NCBI GenBank assembly: GCA_030637945.1
Contig: DAOWFN010000167.1
Span: forward strand, 1 to 5,689
DNA length: 5,689 nucleotides
Origin: Gammaproteobacteria bacterium
GTDB lineage: Bacteria > Pseudomonadota > Gammaproteobacteria > SZUA-229
Direction: 5' to 3'
Part shown: positions 1 to 5,410 of the stretch, piece by piece
Layout: every line of letters begins with the position of its first letter
Numbering within the stretch: position 1 is the first letter of the stretch
The notes under the pieces: model-generated
The model's input: the letters and a program-made list of their open reading frames with translations, nothing else
Database searches by the model: none
What the model was told of the DNA's origin: nothing
Program-made: the position numbers and the translations under genes

Positions 1-1763
1 ACAGATGTTCTCTTGCTCGCATTTCGTAGAACAAATTCAGCGGTATCAATTGCTCTCTGGCAGCGGGGGTTTTTGGGACAGAGTTCGATATTCAGATATT
101 TATCCAGTGTTCGGGTCGTCGGTGTTGATTTATCCATGTATACCGGCCATATTTTGCTTTCTTCTGCCAGTTCCAGCTTGGTTCTGCCGATGTCATGCTC
201 CCAGCAGGTTAGCGCCAGGTTCATCACATTAACAACGTGTTCTCGTACCTGGGCTTTCTGAGTATCGCCTACTGCGCCGTCACCATCTGTTAATTCCAGA
301 TGCTCGAGCCCCGACATGATACTCGGGTTATCTTTGGCAAATGCCAGGAGGCTACTGAGTGTCTGTTCTACAGCATTTAAGCGATGATCATTTTGTGATT
401 GTGATGCCAGTTCATTATCAATCTTTAGATTTAAAGCGATAGCGCAACCACATTGCCCCATTACATCTACGGTATTGATGATGGCATCATTCTGGAAGAT
501 GTGACCATCTTTATGTTTGCAATTTAGCTGTGTGTGTATGTTGCTCTGTTGCGGATTTTCGGATTTGGCATTACTTAAAAGCGAGCTTATGTCCTCAGTA
601 AAAAGATCAGCGATATCGAGGTCGATAATTTCATCGCTGGCATAACCAAATAAACGCGTGGCGCCTTCGTTGAAGTACACAGCATCGTTATCGTGATCAA
701 AACACATCAATGCGCTGTCATCCAGGTCGAGCAGCCGTTGCAGATCGTTAGTACGCATTCTTACCTGTTTGGTCATGGCATTGAATGCATCGGCAAAAAT
801 GTGGAACTCTCTTAAACCTTTATTATTAACTGTTAACTCCAGCTTTCCATGGGTTATCTGTTCCATATCGCTCAACATGCGGCTTACAGGTAAGAACAGA
901 AATCTATTAAATAACCATAGCGCAAATAAAAGTGTGCTAAGTGATAGCAACAGGAAACCAGTGATGGTTACTGTTTGCGTCTGATCCATCTCCTTGCTCA
1001 GTTCGTCAATGTTTTCATAACCGGCAATCTTGAATGCCGGTGTTCCATCGGAGGCAAGCAGGGTGAACTCGACGGGCAGGTGACCATTCGTAATCTCCTG
1101 TTTATTTGTATTTATCTGTTCACTGGACATGGAGTAAATACGCACAGGTGTTTTTGTAATATTACCGATATCGGGAAGATTGAATACCGGGTTAACAATA
1201 ATTTCCAGGTAACCTACAGGCCGTAGACCACCAAGCGGTACCAGTGTAGAGAACAGAGGGCCTTCGACCGACATCCAGAGGGCGTCAACGGCTTTCAGGC
1301 GGTCGGAAGGTTTTCTTCTGGTAATAATCTCAGTGATATAAGCAGCGAGTTTGTTGCCAAGATTTTTAGGACTGGCACTGTTCTCAGCAATGAGCTCCAG
1401 CTCCAGGTTATAGACTCGGATTTTTTTCAGATCGATCTCAGAAAAGCCAACAAAACCATTAACAAACGGATCATCGAGTAATCGAACTAGTTGTTTTTTA
1501 TCAGGTGCTGGAGCATTCATTGCCGAGATCAGTTCCCTGCTGTGGCCGAGTTTCATACCTAGATCGAAAGTATGGTTCCTGACTTTCTTGAGCATCTCCT
1601 GCGAGGCAACTTCGATAACACGTGACAGACTGTTCATCTGTGCATCCAGCGCAGCCCGTTTAAAGTAAGTACCGGCAAACAGGGACAGCACGATGGCGAC
1701 TACACCGATTATGCTGAATATGGCGATGGTTGAGGACTTAATTGAAAGTGATTCAATCTTCAT
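1..1763 (-). CDS. Membrane sensor protein with periplasmic domain, HAMP and PAS (3' end outside window)
   Basis: Reading leftward from the ATG at 1763, the frame is open for 587 codons to the window edge, so the C terminus is missing. Visible order: cytoplasmic N terminus; first membrane helix about 11-31; a periplasmic region of about 230 residues (32-263) that could be a Cache-type ligand domain; second membrane helix about 264-286; HAMP linker about 287-340 with the early conserved proline P292; PAS-like domain about 341-445 (segment AVYFNEGATRLFGY fits the PAS core); a short polar linker; then a compact module about 500-585 with W521-E522, WPVYMDK and TRTLDKYL. No kinase H-box, HATPase, GGDEF, EAL or chemoreceptor hairpin is visible, so the output is unknown. 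An in-frame TAA lies eight codons upstream of the ATG and there is no good Shine-Dalgarno, so this ATG is the best start. The rhodanese gene ends 49 nt upstream in the same direction. Membrane-sensor assignment is firm; the biochemical activity is not. Confidence 0.88.
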   Translation of the reverse strand, partial: MKIESLSIKSSTIAIFSIIGVVAIVLSLFAGTYFKRAALDAQMNSLSRVIEVASQEMLKKVRNHTFDLGMKLGHSRELISAMNAPAPDKKQLVRLLDDPFVNGFVGFSEIDLKKIRVYNLELELIAENSASPKNLGNKLAAYITEIITRRKPSDRLKAVDALWMSVEGPLFSTLVPLGGLRPVGYLEIIVNPVFNLPDIGNITKTPVRIYSMSSEQINTNKQEITNGHLPVEFTLLASDGTPAFKIAGYENIDELSKEMDQTQTVTITGFLLLSLSTLLFALWLFNRFLFLPVSRMLSDMEQITHGKLELTVNNKGLREFHIFADAFNAMTKQVRMRTNDLQRLLDLDDSALMCFDHDNDAVYFNEGATRLFGYASDEIIDLDIADLFTEDISSLLSNAKSENPQQSNIHTQLNCKHKDGHIFQNDAIINTVDVMGQCGCAIALNLKIDNELASQSQNDHRLNAVEQTLSSLLAFAKDNPSIMSGLEHLELTDGDGAVGDTQKAQVREHVVNVMNLALTCWEHDIGRTKLELAEESKIWPVYMDKSTPTTRTLDKYLNIELCPKNPRCQRAIDTAEFVLRNASKRTS

Positions 1764-1769
1764 GAATGT

Positions 1770-1775
1770 ATTATA
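1770..1775 (-). promoter_or_regulatory. Candidate -10 box of the sensor gene
   Basis: On the minus strand the sequence reads TATAAT, then six bases, then the sensor ATG. The hexamer is a perfect sigma-70 -10 match and the spacing would put the start point on the A of ATG. No convincing -35 is present at 16-18 bp (the area is A-rich). With no good Shine-Dalgarno near the ATG, a leaderless transcript is possible, but a chance match in AT-rich DNA cannot be excluded. Confidence 0.3.
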
Positions 1776-1812
1776 GACAGCTTACCTTTTAATTTTTTCG
1801 GTTCTCGTATGG

Positions 1813-2295
1813 CTAGTCTGTGACGACGGGCAGGCGTTTCTCTGTCCATTCTTTCCAGCCACCGCGGAACCAGATCAGCTTGGTATAACCCCAGTTCCTG
1901 GCTTTTTTGATAGAGTCGCTGCTTCTGAGACAACGCGTTCCATTGCAATAAAAAAGAATCTCTTTTGATTTATCAGGTGAAATTTTCTCAAGGCCTGCCT
2001 GGTTTAAATTGGTGTTTAGAATGTTTATCGCACCTTCTATATGACCTTTTAAATATTCTGTTTTCTTGCGAGAATCGATTACGACCAGATCAGGATTGGC
2101 AAGAATCATATCTATGGCTTCCTCTGCAGAAACAATAGTCACGTCTTCAATTTTTTCTGGTGCGTAGGGTTTTTGTTCTGCCGACAGTGTTGATGAGAAC
2201 AGCACTGAAAGGCATAGAATTATTGTTTTTCGATGTTGTGCGCCGAGATAAAAGTTAAACATTAGATAAATACCGCTTATATATTTTGTATGCAT
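1813..2295 (-). CDS. Exported single-domain rhodanese-like protein
   Basis: The 160-residue product carries one rhodanese domain (about 53-156). Visible hallmarks are VVIDSRKKTEYLKGHIEGAI (71-90, the conserved Asp and the GHI.GA motif), the active-site loop CNGTRC with putative catalytic C117, and the closing WFRGGWKEW segment (142-150). Rhodaneses carry a persulfide on the catalytic cysteine and transfer sulfane sulfur; the physiological substrate here is unknown. A second cysteine, C122, closes the loop. Residues about 24-39 form a hydrophobic stretch ending in TLSA before EQ, so a signal peptide cleaved near A39 and a periplasmic location are likely. Starting at M12 (base 2262) would give a more usual signal peptide with a short basic N terminus. 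Neither start has a strong Shine-Dalgarno, so the start is uncertain. It lies between the phosphatase (97 nt upstream) and the sensor (49 nt downstream), all leftward. Confidence 0.9.
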   Translation of the reverse strand: MHTKYISGIYLMFNFYLGAQHRKTIILCLSVLFSSTLSAEQKPYAPEKIEDVTIVSAEEAIDMILANPDLVVIDSRKKTEYLKGHIEGAINILNTNLNQAGLEKISPDKSKEILFYCNGTRCLRSSDSIKKARNWGYTKLIWFRGGWKEWTEKRLPVVTD

Positions 2296-2392
2296 GCAGA
2301 AAAATTACTTAAAGAATAAACGCGCTATTTGCTAATGTCCAGAACCATGACCGGACTAATTGACCTGTATTAACTGAAATAAACGGGACGAG

Positions 2393-2986
2393 TTACTTTG
2401 GGCCCTGAATAAGTAATTTAGGCGGCAATCCTTCGTCAACTGCGCTGCAGATAATTGCGCCATATTCAATTTTAAGCCGGCTATAAACGTCATCCAGTGA
2501 CATCTTCAATATATTGGCAGTGATCGCGCGGGCGACACCGGCATGCGCGACGATTAATACGTGTTTACCTCGATGTTCTTCGATAATACTCTGATACGCA
2601 CCCCATACACGTTCTGAGAATGTATCAAGCGGTTCTGCACCATCAGGGCGGTTATTTACCGGGTCTGTATAAAAGTGATTCAGTGCTTCGCTGTCTTCGG
2701 CCCGAATCTCTTCGGGAGTTTTCCCTTCCCAGTCACCAAAACCGATCTCTTTCACATTATCATCAATGCTAAAGGGGATGTGTAAATCGCTGGCTAGTTC
2801 CTGGCTAAAATCCAGGCAACGTTTTAATGGGGAAGAGACGATATGCTGCCACCGAGGTGTTTCAGGAATTGCTGCGCGCATCTGTTCCCAACCTTTATCG
2901 GTTAGTGGATCATCGACACTGTAACCACGATAACGTCTGCCACCAACGGGTTCACCGTGTCTGATTACATCGATATATGTCGTCAT
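2393..2986 (-). CDS. Histidine phosphatase family protein (phosphoglycerate mutase-like, CobC-type)
   Basis: This 197-residue protein belongs to branch 1 of the histidine phosphatase superfamily, which uses a phospho-histidine intermediate. The catalytic motif is R9-H10-G11-E12. Further phosphate-pocket residues are R56 in SSPLKRC (51-57), acid candidate E80 in KEIGFGDWEG (79-88), and the second histidine H148 in LIVAHAGVARA. FGDWEG and the length of about 200 are typical of the CobC/PhoE-like subgroup, which includes alpha-ribazole phosphatase. Residue motifs alone do not fix the substrate, and no other cobalamin synthesis gene is in view, so I give no symbol. No signal peptide is visible, so it is probably cytosolic. 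It starts 11 nt after the ampE stop without a clear Shine-Dalgarno, which suggests co-transcription and perhaps coupled translation with ampE. All catalytic residues are intact. Confidence 0.92.
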   Translation of the reverse strand: MTTYIDVIRHGEPVGGRRYRGYSVDDPLTDKGWEQMRAAIPETPRWQHIVSSPLKRCLDFSQELASDLHIPFSIDDNVKEIGFGDWEGKTPEEIRAEDSEALNHFYTDPVNNRPDGAEPLDTFSERVWGAYQSIIEEHRGKHVLIVAHAGVARAITANILKMSLDDVYSRLKIEYGAIICSAVDEGLPPKLLIQGPK

Positions 2987-2997
2987 ATTTTTTAGTA

Positions 2998-3840
2998 TTA
3001 GTTAAAAATGCCACCCAGGGTTAACACCGCAAGAATGCCGATCCAGACGATGACCGCTCGCATGACTAAAGCCTGTGCAGCATGAACGCCGGCAAGTTCA
3101 TCTGTTATATCTAAATTATGCATCGCACCAAGCCCGGTAGAGATTAGAACTTCAGCATTACTTTGTGAATAATCGGTACTGTGTGCGCGACTTTTATAAG
3201 CATGATATGCACCGTCAAAATTACCGGTGAGCGCATATCCCGCAGCCAGCATACGTGCGGGAATCCATGCCATGATCGAATGAATAAATTCAGAAAACTC
3301 AGCGAGGTCACCGTATTCGATCTGTTTGCTCAGTTCAGAGATGAGCCGATAAAGCATGGCACCAAATGGGCCTAGAATAATAAACCAGAAAATGGTCGAA
3401 AAAATGCGCTCATTGGCAACATGCAAAATTGCGCGTGTAACATCGCTGGTCTGTTGATCGGGTGAAGTGGAAGCGGAAGATTCAGTTATGGTGCCGGCAT
3501 AGTGTAATGCTTCGTCTTCATCGCCGATTGTTCTAGCATGAATATAAGCTTCTATGTCTGTACTTAAACAGGCAGGACCTAGACAATAAATAAAAACGAT
3601 TACCCCAAAAACAAAAGCCGGGAAATTAAATAAGAAATCATTGAGCAGAATCTGAATACCGAGAAGCAATAAAACGGGTAAAGCCAGGATGACGATAAAC
3701 TGTAGCGGCGGTACGTGCTTGCCAGTGAAACGCTGGATGGCTTGCGCGTAAAATTCAAACCACGTCATATCCCGCAAATCATGAAGGTGACGAAAAGTGC
3801 GGTCAAGAAATAATCCGATGATGATGGAAATTAGCGCCAT
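2998..3840 (-). CDS. ampE: AmpE, inner-membrane protein of the ampDE operon (CobD/CbiB-like family)
   Basis: The product is 280 residues, close to the 284 of E. coli AmpE. Hydrophobic segments lie at about 3-13, 46-66, 70-88, 147-165 and 258-277, giving a polytopic inner-membrane protein with a soluble loop at about 92-145 and another at about 166-255. AmpE-like landmarks are the N-terminal ISIIIGLFLDR, the polar stretch after the third helix (CLSTDIEAYIHA, 91-102), ANERIFSTIFW (142-152), the FGAMLYRL segment (159-166) and IPARMLAAGYALTGNF (193-208). The identification is reinforced by ampD lying 70 nt upstream in the same direction, the usual order. AmpE is described as an accessory or sensory component in beta-lactamase induction and muropeptide recycling, but its biochemical function is not settled. 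The start ATG has only a poorly spaced AAGAAG upstream. The next gene follows after 11 nt. Confidence 0.9.
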   Translation of the reverse strand: MALISIIIGLFLDRTFRHLHDLRDMTWFEFYAQAIQRFTGKHVPPLQFIVILALPVLLLLGIQILLNDFLFNFPAFVFGVIVFIYCLGPACLSTDIEAYIHARTIGDEDEALHYAGTITESSASTSPDQQTSDVTRAILHVANERIFSTIFWFIILGPFGAMLYRLISELSKQIEYGDLAEFSEFIHSIMAWIPARMLAAGYALTGNFDGAYHAYKSRAHSTDYSQSNAEVLISTGLGAMHNLDITDELAGVHAAQALVMRAVIVWIGILAVLTLGGIFN

Positions 3841-3877
3841 AACTTCTTGTTATTAATATTATTTAGAGGCTTCGTTA

Positions 3878-3883
3878 ATTATA
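3878..3883 (-). promoter_or_regulatory. Possible internal -10 box ahead of ampE
   Basis: The 70-nt ampD-ampE gap contains TATAAT on the minus strand, 37 nt before the ampE ATG. The best hexamer at 17-bp spacing, TTTTAA, is a weak -35. It could give ampE and the phosphatase some ampD-independent expression. The gap is very AT-rich, so this is a low-confidence call. Confidence 0.2.
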
Positions 3884-3910
3884 ACTATAGCCGTTTCTCT
3901 TTAAAAGTGC

Positions 3911-4465
3911 TCAATCGTGAGGCTTAATAACGGTATTTAATTTTGCCCAATCAAAGCCAGTGCCCGGGTCAGTTTTGCGGCCGGGTGCAATGTCACTGTG
4001 GCCAGTTATGTTATCTGAAATAGAGGAGTAAGCGGTCTGTAGTGCAGTGATTAATCGTGAGAGTTGCTGGTATTGAATCTCTTCGAACGGACCTGTATCT
4101 GTGCCTTCAAGTTCGATACCGATGGAGAAATCATTACAGCATTCGCGGCCTTCATAGATTGACTGACCGGCGTGCCAGGCACGTTCAACAAACGGAACAA
4201 ATTGTACGATCTCGCCAGTGCGTTTTATTAATACGTGGCTGGAAACTTTTAATGTGTGGATTTCTTCGAAGTAGGGGTGTTCATTTTTACCCAACGTATT
4301 TTGAAAAAAACGTTCGATTGCATCGCCACCGTATTGACCGGGAGGCAGGCTGATGGAATGCACGACGATCAGGTCGATCGGTGTTTTTTCTGGGCGTGTA
4401 TCTTTGTTGGGAGAGGGGCACTGCGTGCAGTCATTTAATAGGCCGGTTGTTTTGTTTATTTGCAT
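3911..4465 (-). CDS. ampD: 1,6-anhydro-N-acetylmuramyl-L-alanine amidase AmpD
   Basis: This 184-residue zinc amidase of the Amidase_2 (PGRP-like) family cleaves the bond between anhydroMurNAc and L-Ala of the stem peptide on muropeptides imported to the cytoplasm. That feeds peptidoglycan recycling and, where AmpR exists, keeps its inducers low. Zinc ligands are H36 (VVHSISLPPGQYGG), H156 (TGHSDIAPGRKTDPG) and D166; catalytic-site residues are E118 (GIELEGTDTGPF) and K164. These are offset by a constant +2 from the H34/E116/H154/K162/D164 numbering of Citrobacter freundii AmpD, so the site looks fully intact. RAWHAG (95-100) and the CNDFSIGIELEGTD block are diagnostic of AmpD rather than of periplasmic AmiD. 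No signal peptide is seen, as expected for a cytosolic enzyme. It is the first gene of the leftward run and is followed by ampE. No close Shine-Dalgarno precedes the ATG; see the -10 box at 4472-4477. No ampR or ampC lies in the window. Confidence 0.97.
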   Translation of the reverse strand: MQINKTTGLLNDCTQCPSPNKDTRPEKTPIDLIVVHSISLPPGQYGGDAIERFFQNTLGKNEHPYFEEIHTLKVSSHVLIKRTGEIVQFVPFVERAWHAGQSIYEGRECCNDFSIGIELEGTDTGPFEEIQYQQLSRLITALQTAYSSISDNITGHSDIAPGRKTDPGTGFDWAKLNTVIKPHD

Positions 4466-4471
4466 TGATTG

Positions 4472-4477
4472 ATTATA
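4472..4477 (-). promoter_or_regulatory. Candidate -10 box of ampD
   Basis: The minus strand reads TATAAT, six bases, then the ampD ATG, so a sigma-70 start would fall on the initiator A. The -35 position lies inside the 9-bp inverted repeat at 4491-4513 and is a poor match to TTGACA. That fits either a factor-dependent promoter or a false positive. The only purine-rich stretch upstream (AGGA, about 4482-4485) is too far from the ATG to be a normal Shine-Dalgarno. Confidence 0.3.
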
Positions 4478-4480
4478 GCT

Positions 4481-4504
4481 GTCCTGAAAGGCAAAACACA
4501 GGAC
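4481..4504. repeat. Inverted repeat GTCCTG-N12-CAGGAC
   Basis: Perfect 6-bp arms lie at 4481-4486 and 4499-4504 with a 12-nt spacer. The right arm overlaps the loop and one arm base of the 9-bp repeat at 4491-4513, so in RNA the two hairpins would exclude each other. Confidence 0.45.
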
Positions 4505-4513
4505 GTGTTTTGC
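4491..4513. repeat. Perfect 9-bp inverted repeat upstream of ampD
   Basis: The arms GCAAAACAC (4491-4499) and GTGTTTTGC (4505-4513) are exact reverse complements around a 5-nt centre, AGGAC. The element begins 26 nt upstream of the ampD ATG. No T-run follows on either strand, so it is not a standard intrinsic terminator. Size and position fit a dimeric regulator's operator covering the -35 area of the proposed ampD promoter, or an mRNA hairpin if transcription starts further upstream. Confidence 0.6.
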
Positions 4514-4582
4514 AACAGGCCGCGACCAAAAAGTTTTCGTTCCTCAATGGATCGTTAAGGGTGGATTGAAAGTCAAAAAACT

Positions 4583-4596
4583 GTCTGATATCGGAC
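4583..4596. repeat. Near-perfect 14-bp palindrome GTCTGATATCGGAC
   Basis: Twelve of 14 positions are self-complementary; only positions 4 and 11 break the symmetry. It is centred about 97 bp upstream of the start expected from the sigma-54-like promoter, a usual distance for an enhancer-binding activator site. It could equally act on ampD, whose ATG is about 120 bp to the left. Confidence 0.4.
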
Positions 4597-4659
4597 ATTC
4601 GAGGTCAGTTAAATAATGTTAAATGATTAGCGCTGACAACCAGATCTTTTACTGAGGTT

Positions 4660-4676
4660 TTGGCATTCTAATTGCC
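4660..4676 (+). promoter_or_regulatory. Candidate sigma-54 (RpoN) -24/-12 promoter
   Basis: The 17-mer TTGGCATTCTAATTGCC has the conserved GG (4662-4663) and GC (4674-4675) separated by exactly 10 bp, with TTGGCA and TTGC in place. The mismatches to the consensus YTGGCACG-N4-TTGCW are the CG after TTGGCA (TT here) and the final W (C here). Predicted start is near 4687, about 250 nt ahead of the secreted-protein gene. The sequence is also a TGGCA-N7-TGCCA dyad, so a protein-binding site is an alternative reading. Confidence 0.45.
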
Positions 4677-4769
4677 ATTGAGTTATTTACAGCATGGTTG
4701 ATTCATATCAAAATATAGGCCTGTTATTGGCAGTAGCCTGTAGTTGGAACTTAAGGTTGGTTATAAGTG

Positions 4770-4785
4770 AATTGTTAAAACAATT
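4770..4785. repeat. AT-rich palindrome AATTGTT-AA-AACAATT
   Basis: Perfect 7-bp arms around two bases. A loop of two is too tight for a good RNA hairpin, so an operator-like DNA palindrome is the better reading. It lies within the presumed leader of the secreted-protein gene. Chance occurrence is possible in this AT-rich stretch. Confidence 0.3.
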
Positions 4786-4864
4786 ATCTAGCTATGAAAT
4801 TAGATGCCCGCTACCGGCGATTATTTCGTTAATTACTCCAGATTATTTCGCCATCCGGGTTTAT

Positions 4865-4882
4865 TACTTTAACCGTAAAGTA
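4865..4882 (+). repeat. Small leader hairpin TACTTTA-ACCG-TAAAGTA
   Basis: A perfect 7-bp stem with a tetraloop ends 43 nt before the ribosome binding site of the secreted-protein gene. It lacks a following U-run and is therefore not a terminator. It might structure the mRNA leader; the stem is mostly A-T and only moderately stable. Confidence 0.3.
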
Positions 4883-4925
4883 CTGGCTCGATACTTGATA
4901 AGACTTGATGATGGCATGATATATC

Positions 4926-4929
4926 GGAG
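4926..4929 (+). promoter_or_regulatory. Ribosome binding site GGAG of the secreted-protein gene
   Basis: GGAG lies 8 nt before the ATG at 4938, a near-ideal position. It fixes the start and argues against the 85-codon frame running through the same DNA. It is the best Shine-Dalgarno in the window. Confidence 0.75.
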
Positions 4930-4937
4930 CATCTTTA

Positions 4938-5408
4938 ATGCAGAACCGTAAAATTTACAATAAATTCATCGTATGTTTGGCGTGCAGCTTAATGATGATT
5001 ATTGCTAAAACAGCTATAGCAGATAGTTATACCTATGGATATCCGCTGCGGGTAACTGGTGAACAGGGTGACCCCTGGGCATTACCAAAAACACCTGGTA
5101 GTTCCCCTGGTTTTCAGCAAAAGCCCACAACCCAGGGTCAGCAATATCAGAGTAGGAAAATAGAAAAATATGACCAGGGTTCTCGATTTATCACACCAGA
5201 AATTCTTGAATCAATTAAGCAACAACAAATACAAACTCAGTTGATGCCAGAAAATAAACAGCGCCAACTTCTACCACGACAGCCAACTCAGAATTACGGC
5301 TACCAGCCATTGGGAATGGGATTCACGAATCAGTTATACGATACACCGGTAATATCACCATGGGGTAGTGGCTATGATCTTTTATATGGTGGAAGATCGT
5401 TTCCTTAG
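4938..5408 (+). CDS. Small secreted Pro/Gln-rich protein of unknown function
   Basis: The 156-residue product starts with a signal peptide: basic N terminus (MQNRKIYNK), hydrophobic 11-23, and a likely signal peptidase I cut after A28 (AIA before DS). C13 and C16 lie inside the hydrophobic stretch and do not form a good lipobox. The mature part of about 128 residues has no cysteine and no membrane helix. It begins with aromatic, glycine-containing sequence (YTYGYPL, GDPWALP), passes through a Pro/Gln/Ser-rich stretch (50-75), then a probable short helix SRFITPEILESIKQQQIQTQ (82-101), another Gln/Pro-rich part, and a Gly/Tyr/Trp-rich C terminus (GMGFTNQLYDTPVISPWGSG, 126-145, then LLYGGRSFP). 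I know no named domain of this kind; the ordered C terminus and the SRFITPEILESIKQQQ block suggest conserved elements joined by flexible linkers. A GGAG site 8 nt upstream supports the start. It is transcribed away from ampD. Envelope location is likely; function unknown. Confidence 0.82.
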   Translation: MQNRKIYNKFIVCLACSLMMIIAKTAIADSYTYGYPLRVTGEQGDPWALPKTPGSSPGFQQKPTTQGQQYQSRKIEKYDQGSRFITPEILESIKQQQIQTQLMPENKQRQLLPRQPTQNYGYQPLGMGFTNQLYDTPVISPWGSGYDLLYGGRSFP

Positions 5409-5410
5409 TG

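Larger units (their letters stand above)
4466..4937. other. Gene-poor intergenic region between ampD and the secreted-protein gene
   Basis: These 472 nt hold no protein gene I can support. An 85-codon frame (4694-4951, plus) lacks a ribosome binding site and resembles no family. The region instead carries several symmetrical elements, listed separately: two overlapping inverted repeats at the ampD start, a 14-bp palindrome, a sigma-54-like promoter, an AT palindrome and a small hairpin. Since the flanking genes diverge, it is where both promoters should lie. Confidence 0.7.

Noticed and set aside
769..1226. Two rightward frames antisense to the sensor gene
   Set aside because: The opposite strand encodes a continuous 587-codon protein with membrane, HAMP and PAS features. 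The antisense frames lack ribosome sites and family signals.
1760..1948. 62-codon leftward frame between the rhodanese and the sensor
   Set aside because: It overlaps the 3' end of the rhodanese in a different frame and runs across the sensor start. The rhodanese frame carries clear family motifs; this one does not.
2337..2356. Partial dyad GTCC...GGAC between the phosphatase and rhodanese genes
   Set aside because: Only the outer four base pairs and one inner pair match, and there is no T-run. Too weak to call a terminator or operator.
3181..3375. 64-codon rightward frame antisense to ampE
   Set aside because: Shadow of a well-supported membrane-protein gene.
4057..4569. Overlapping rightward frames antisense to ampD and its upstream region
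   Set aside because: ampD is intact with all catalytic residues; these frames are its shadows and have no supporting signals.
4566..4594. TTGAAA with a possible -10 overlapping the 14-bp palindrome, rightward
   Set aside because: The best -10 hexamers at 15-17 bp spacing match the consensus poorly.
4895..4925. TTGATA followed by a GATATA/TATATC -10-like stretch upstream of the secreted-protein gene
   Set aside because: The start point would fall after the GGAG ribosome site, so it could not make a translatable mRNA for that gene with its own Shine-Dalgarno.
4694..4951. 85-codon rightward frame ahead of the secreted-protein gene
   Set aside because: No Shine-Dalgarno before its ATG, no recognisable domain, and it overlaps the well-supported start at 4938 in another frame. 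Possible only if the leader is translated.
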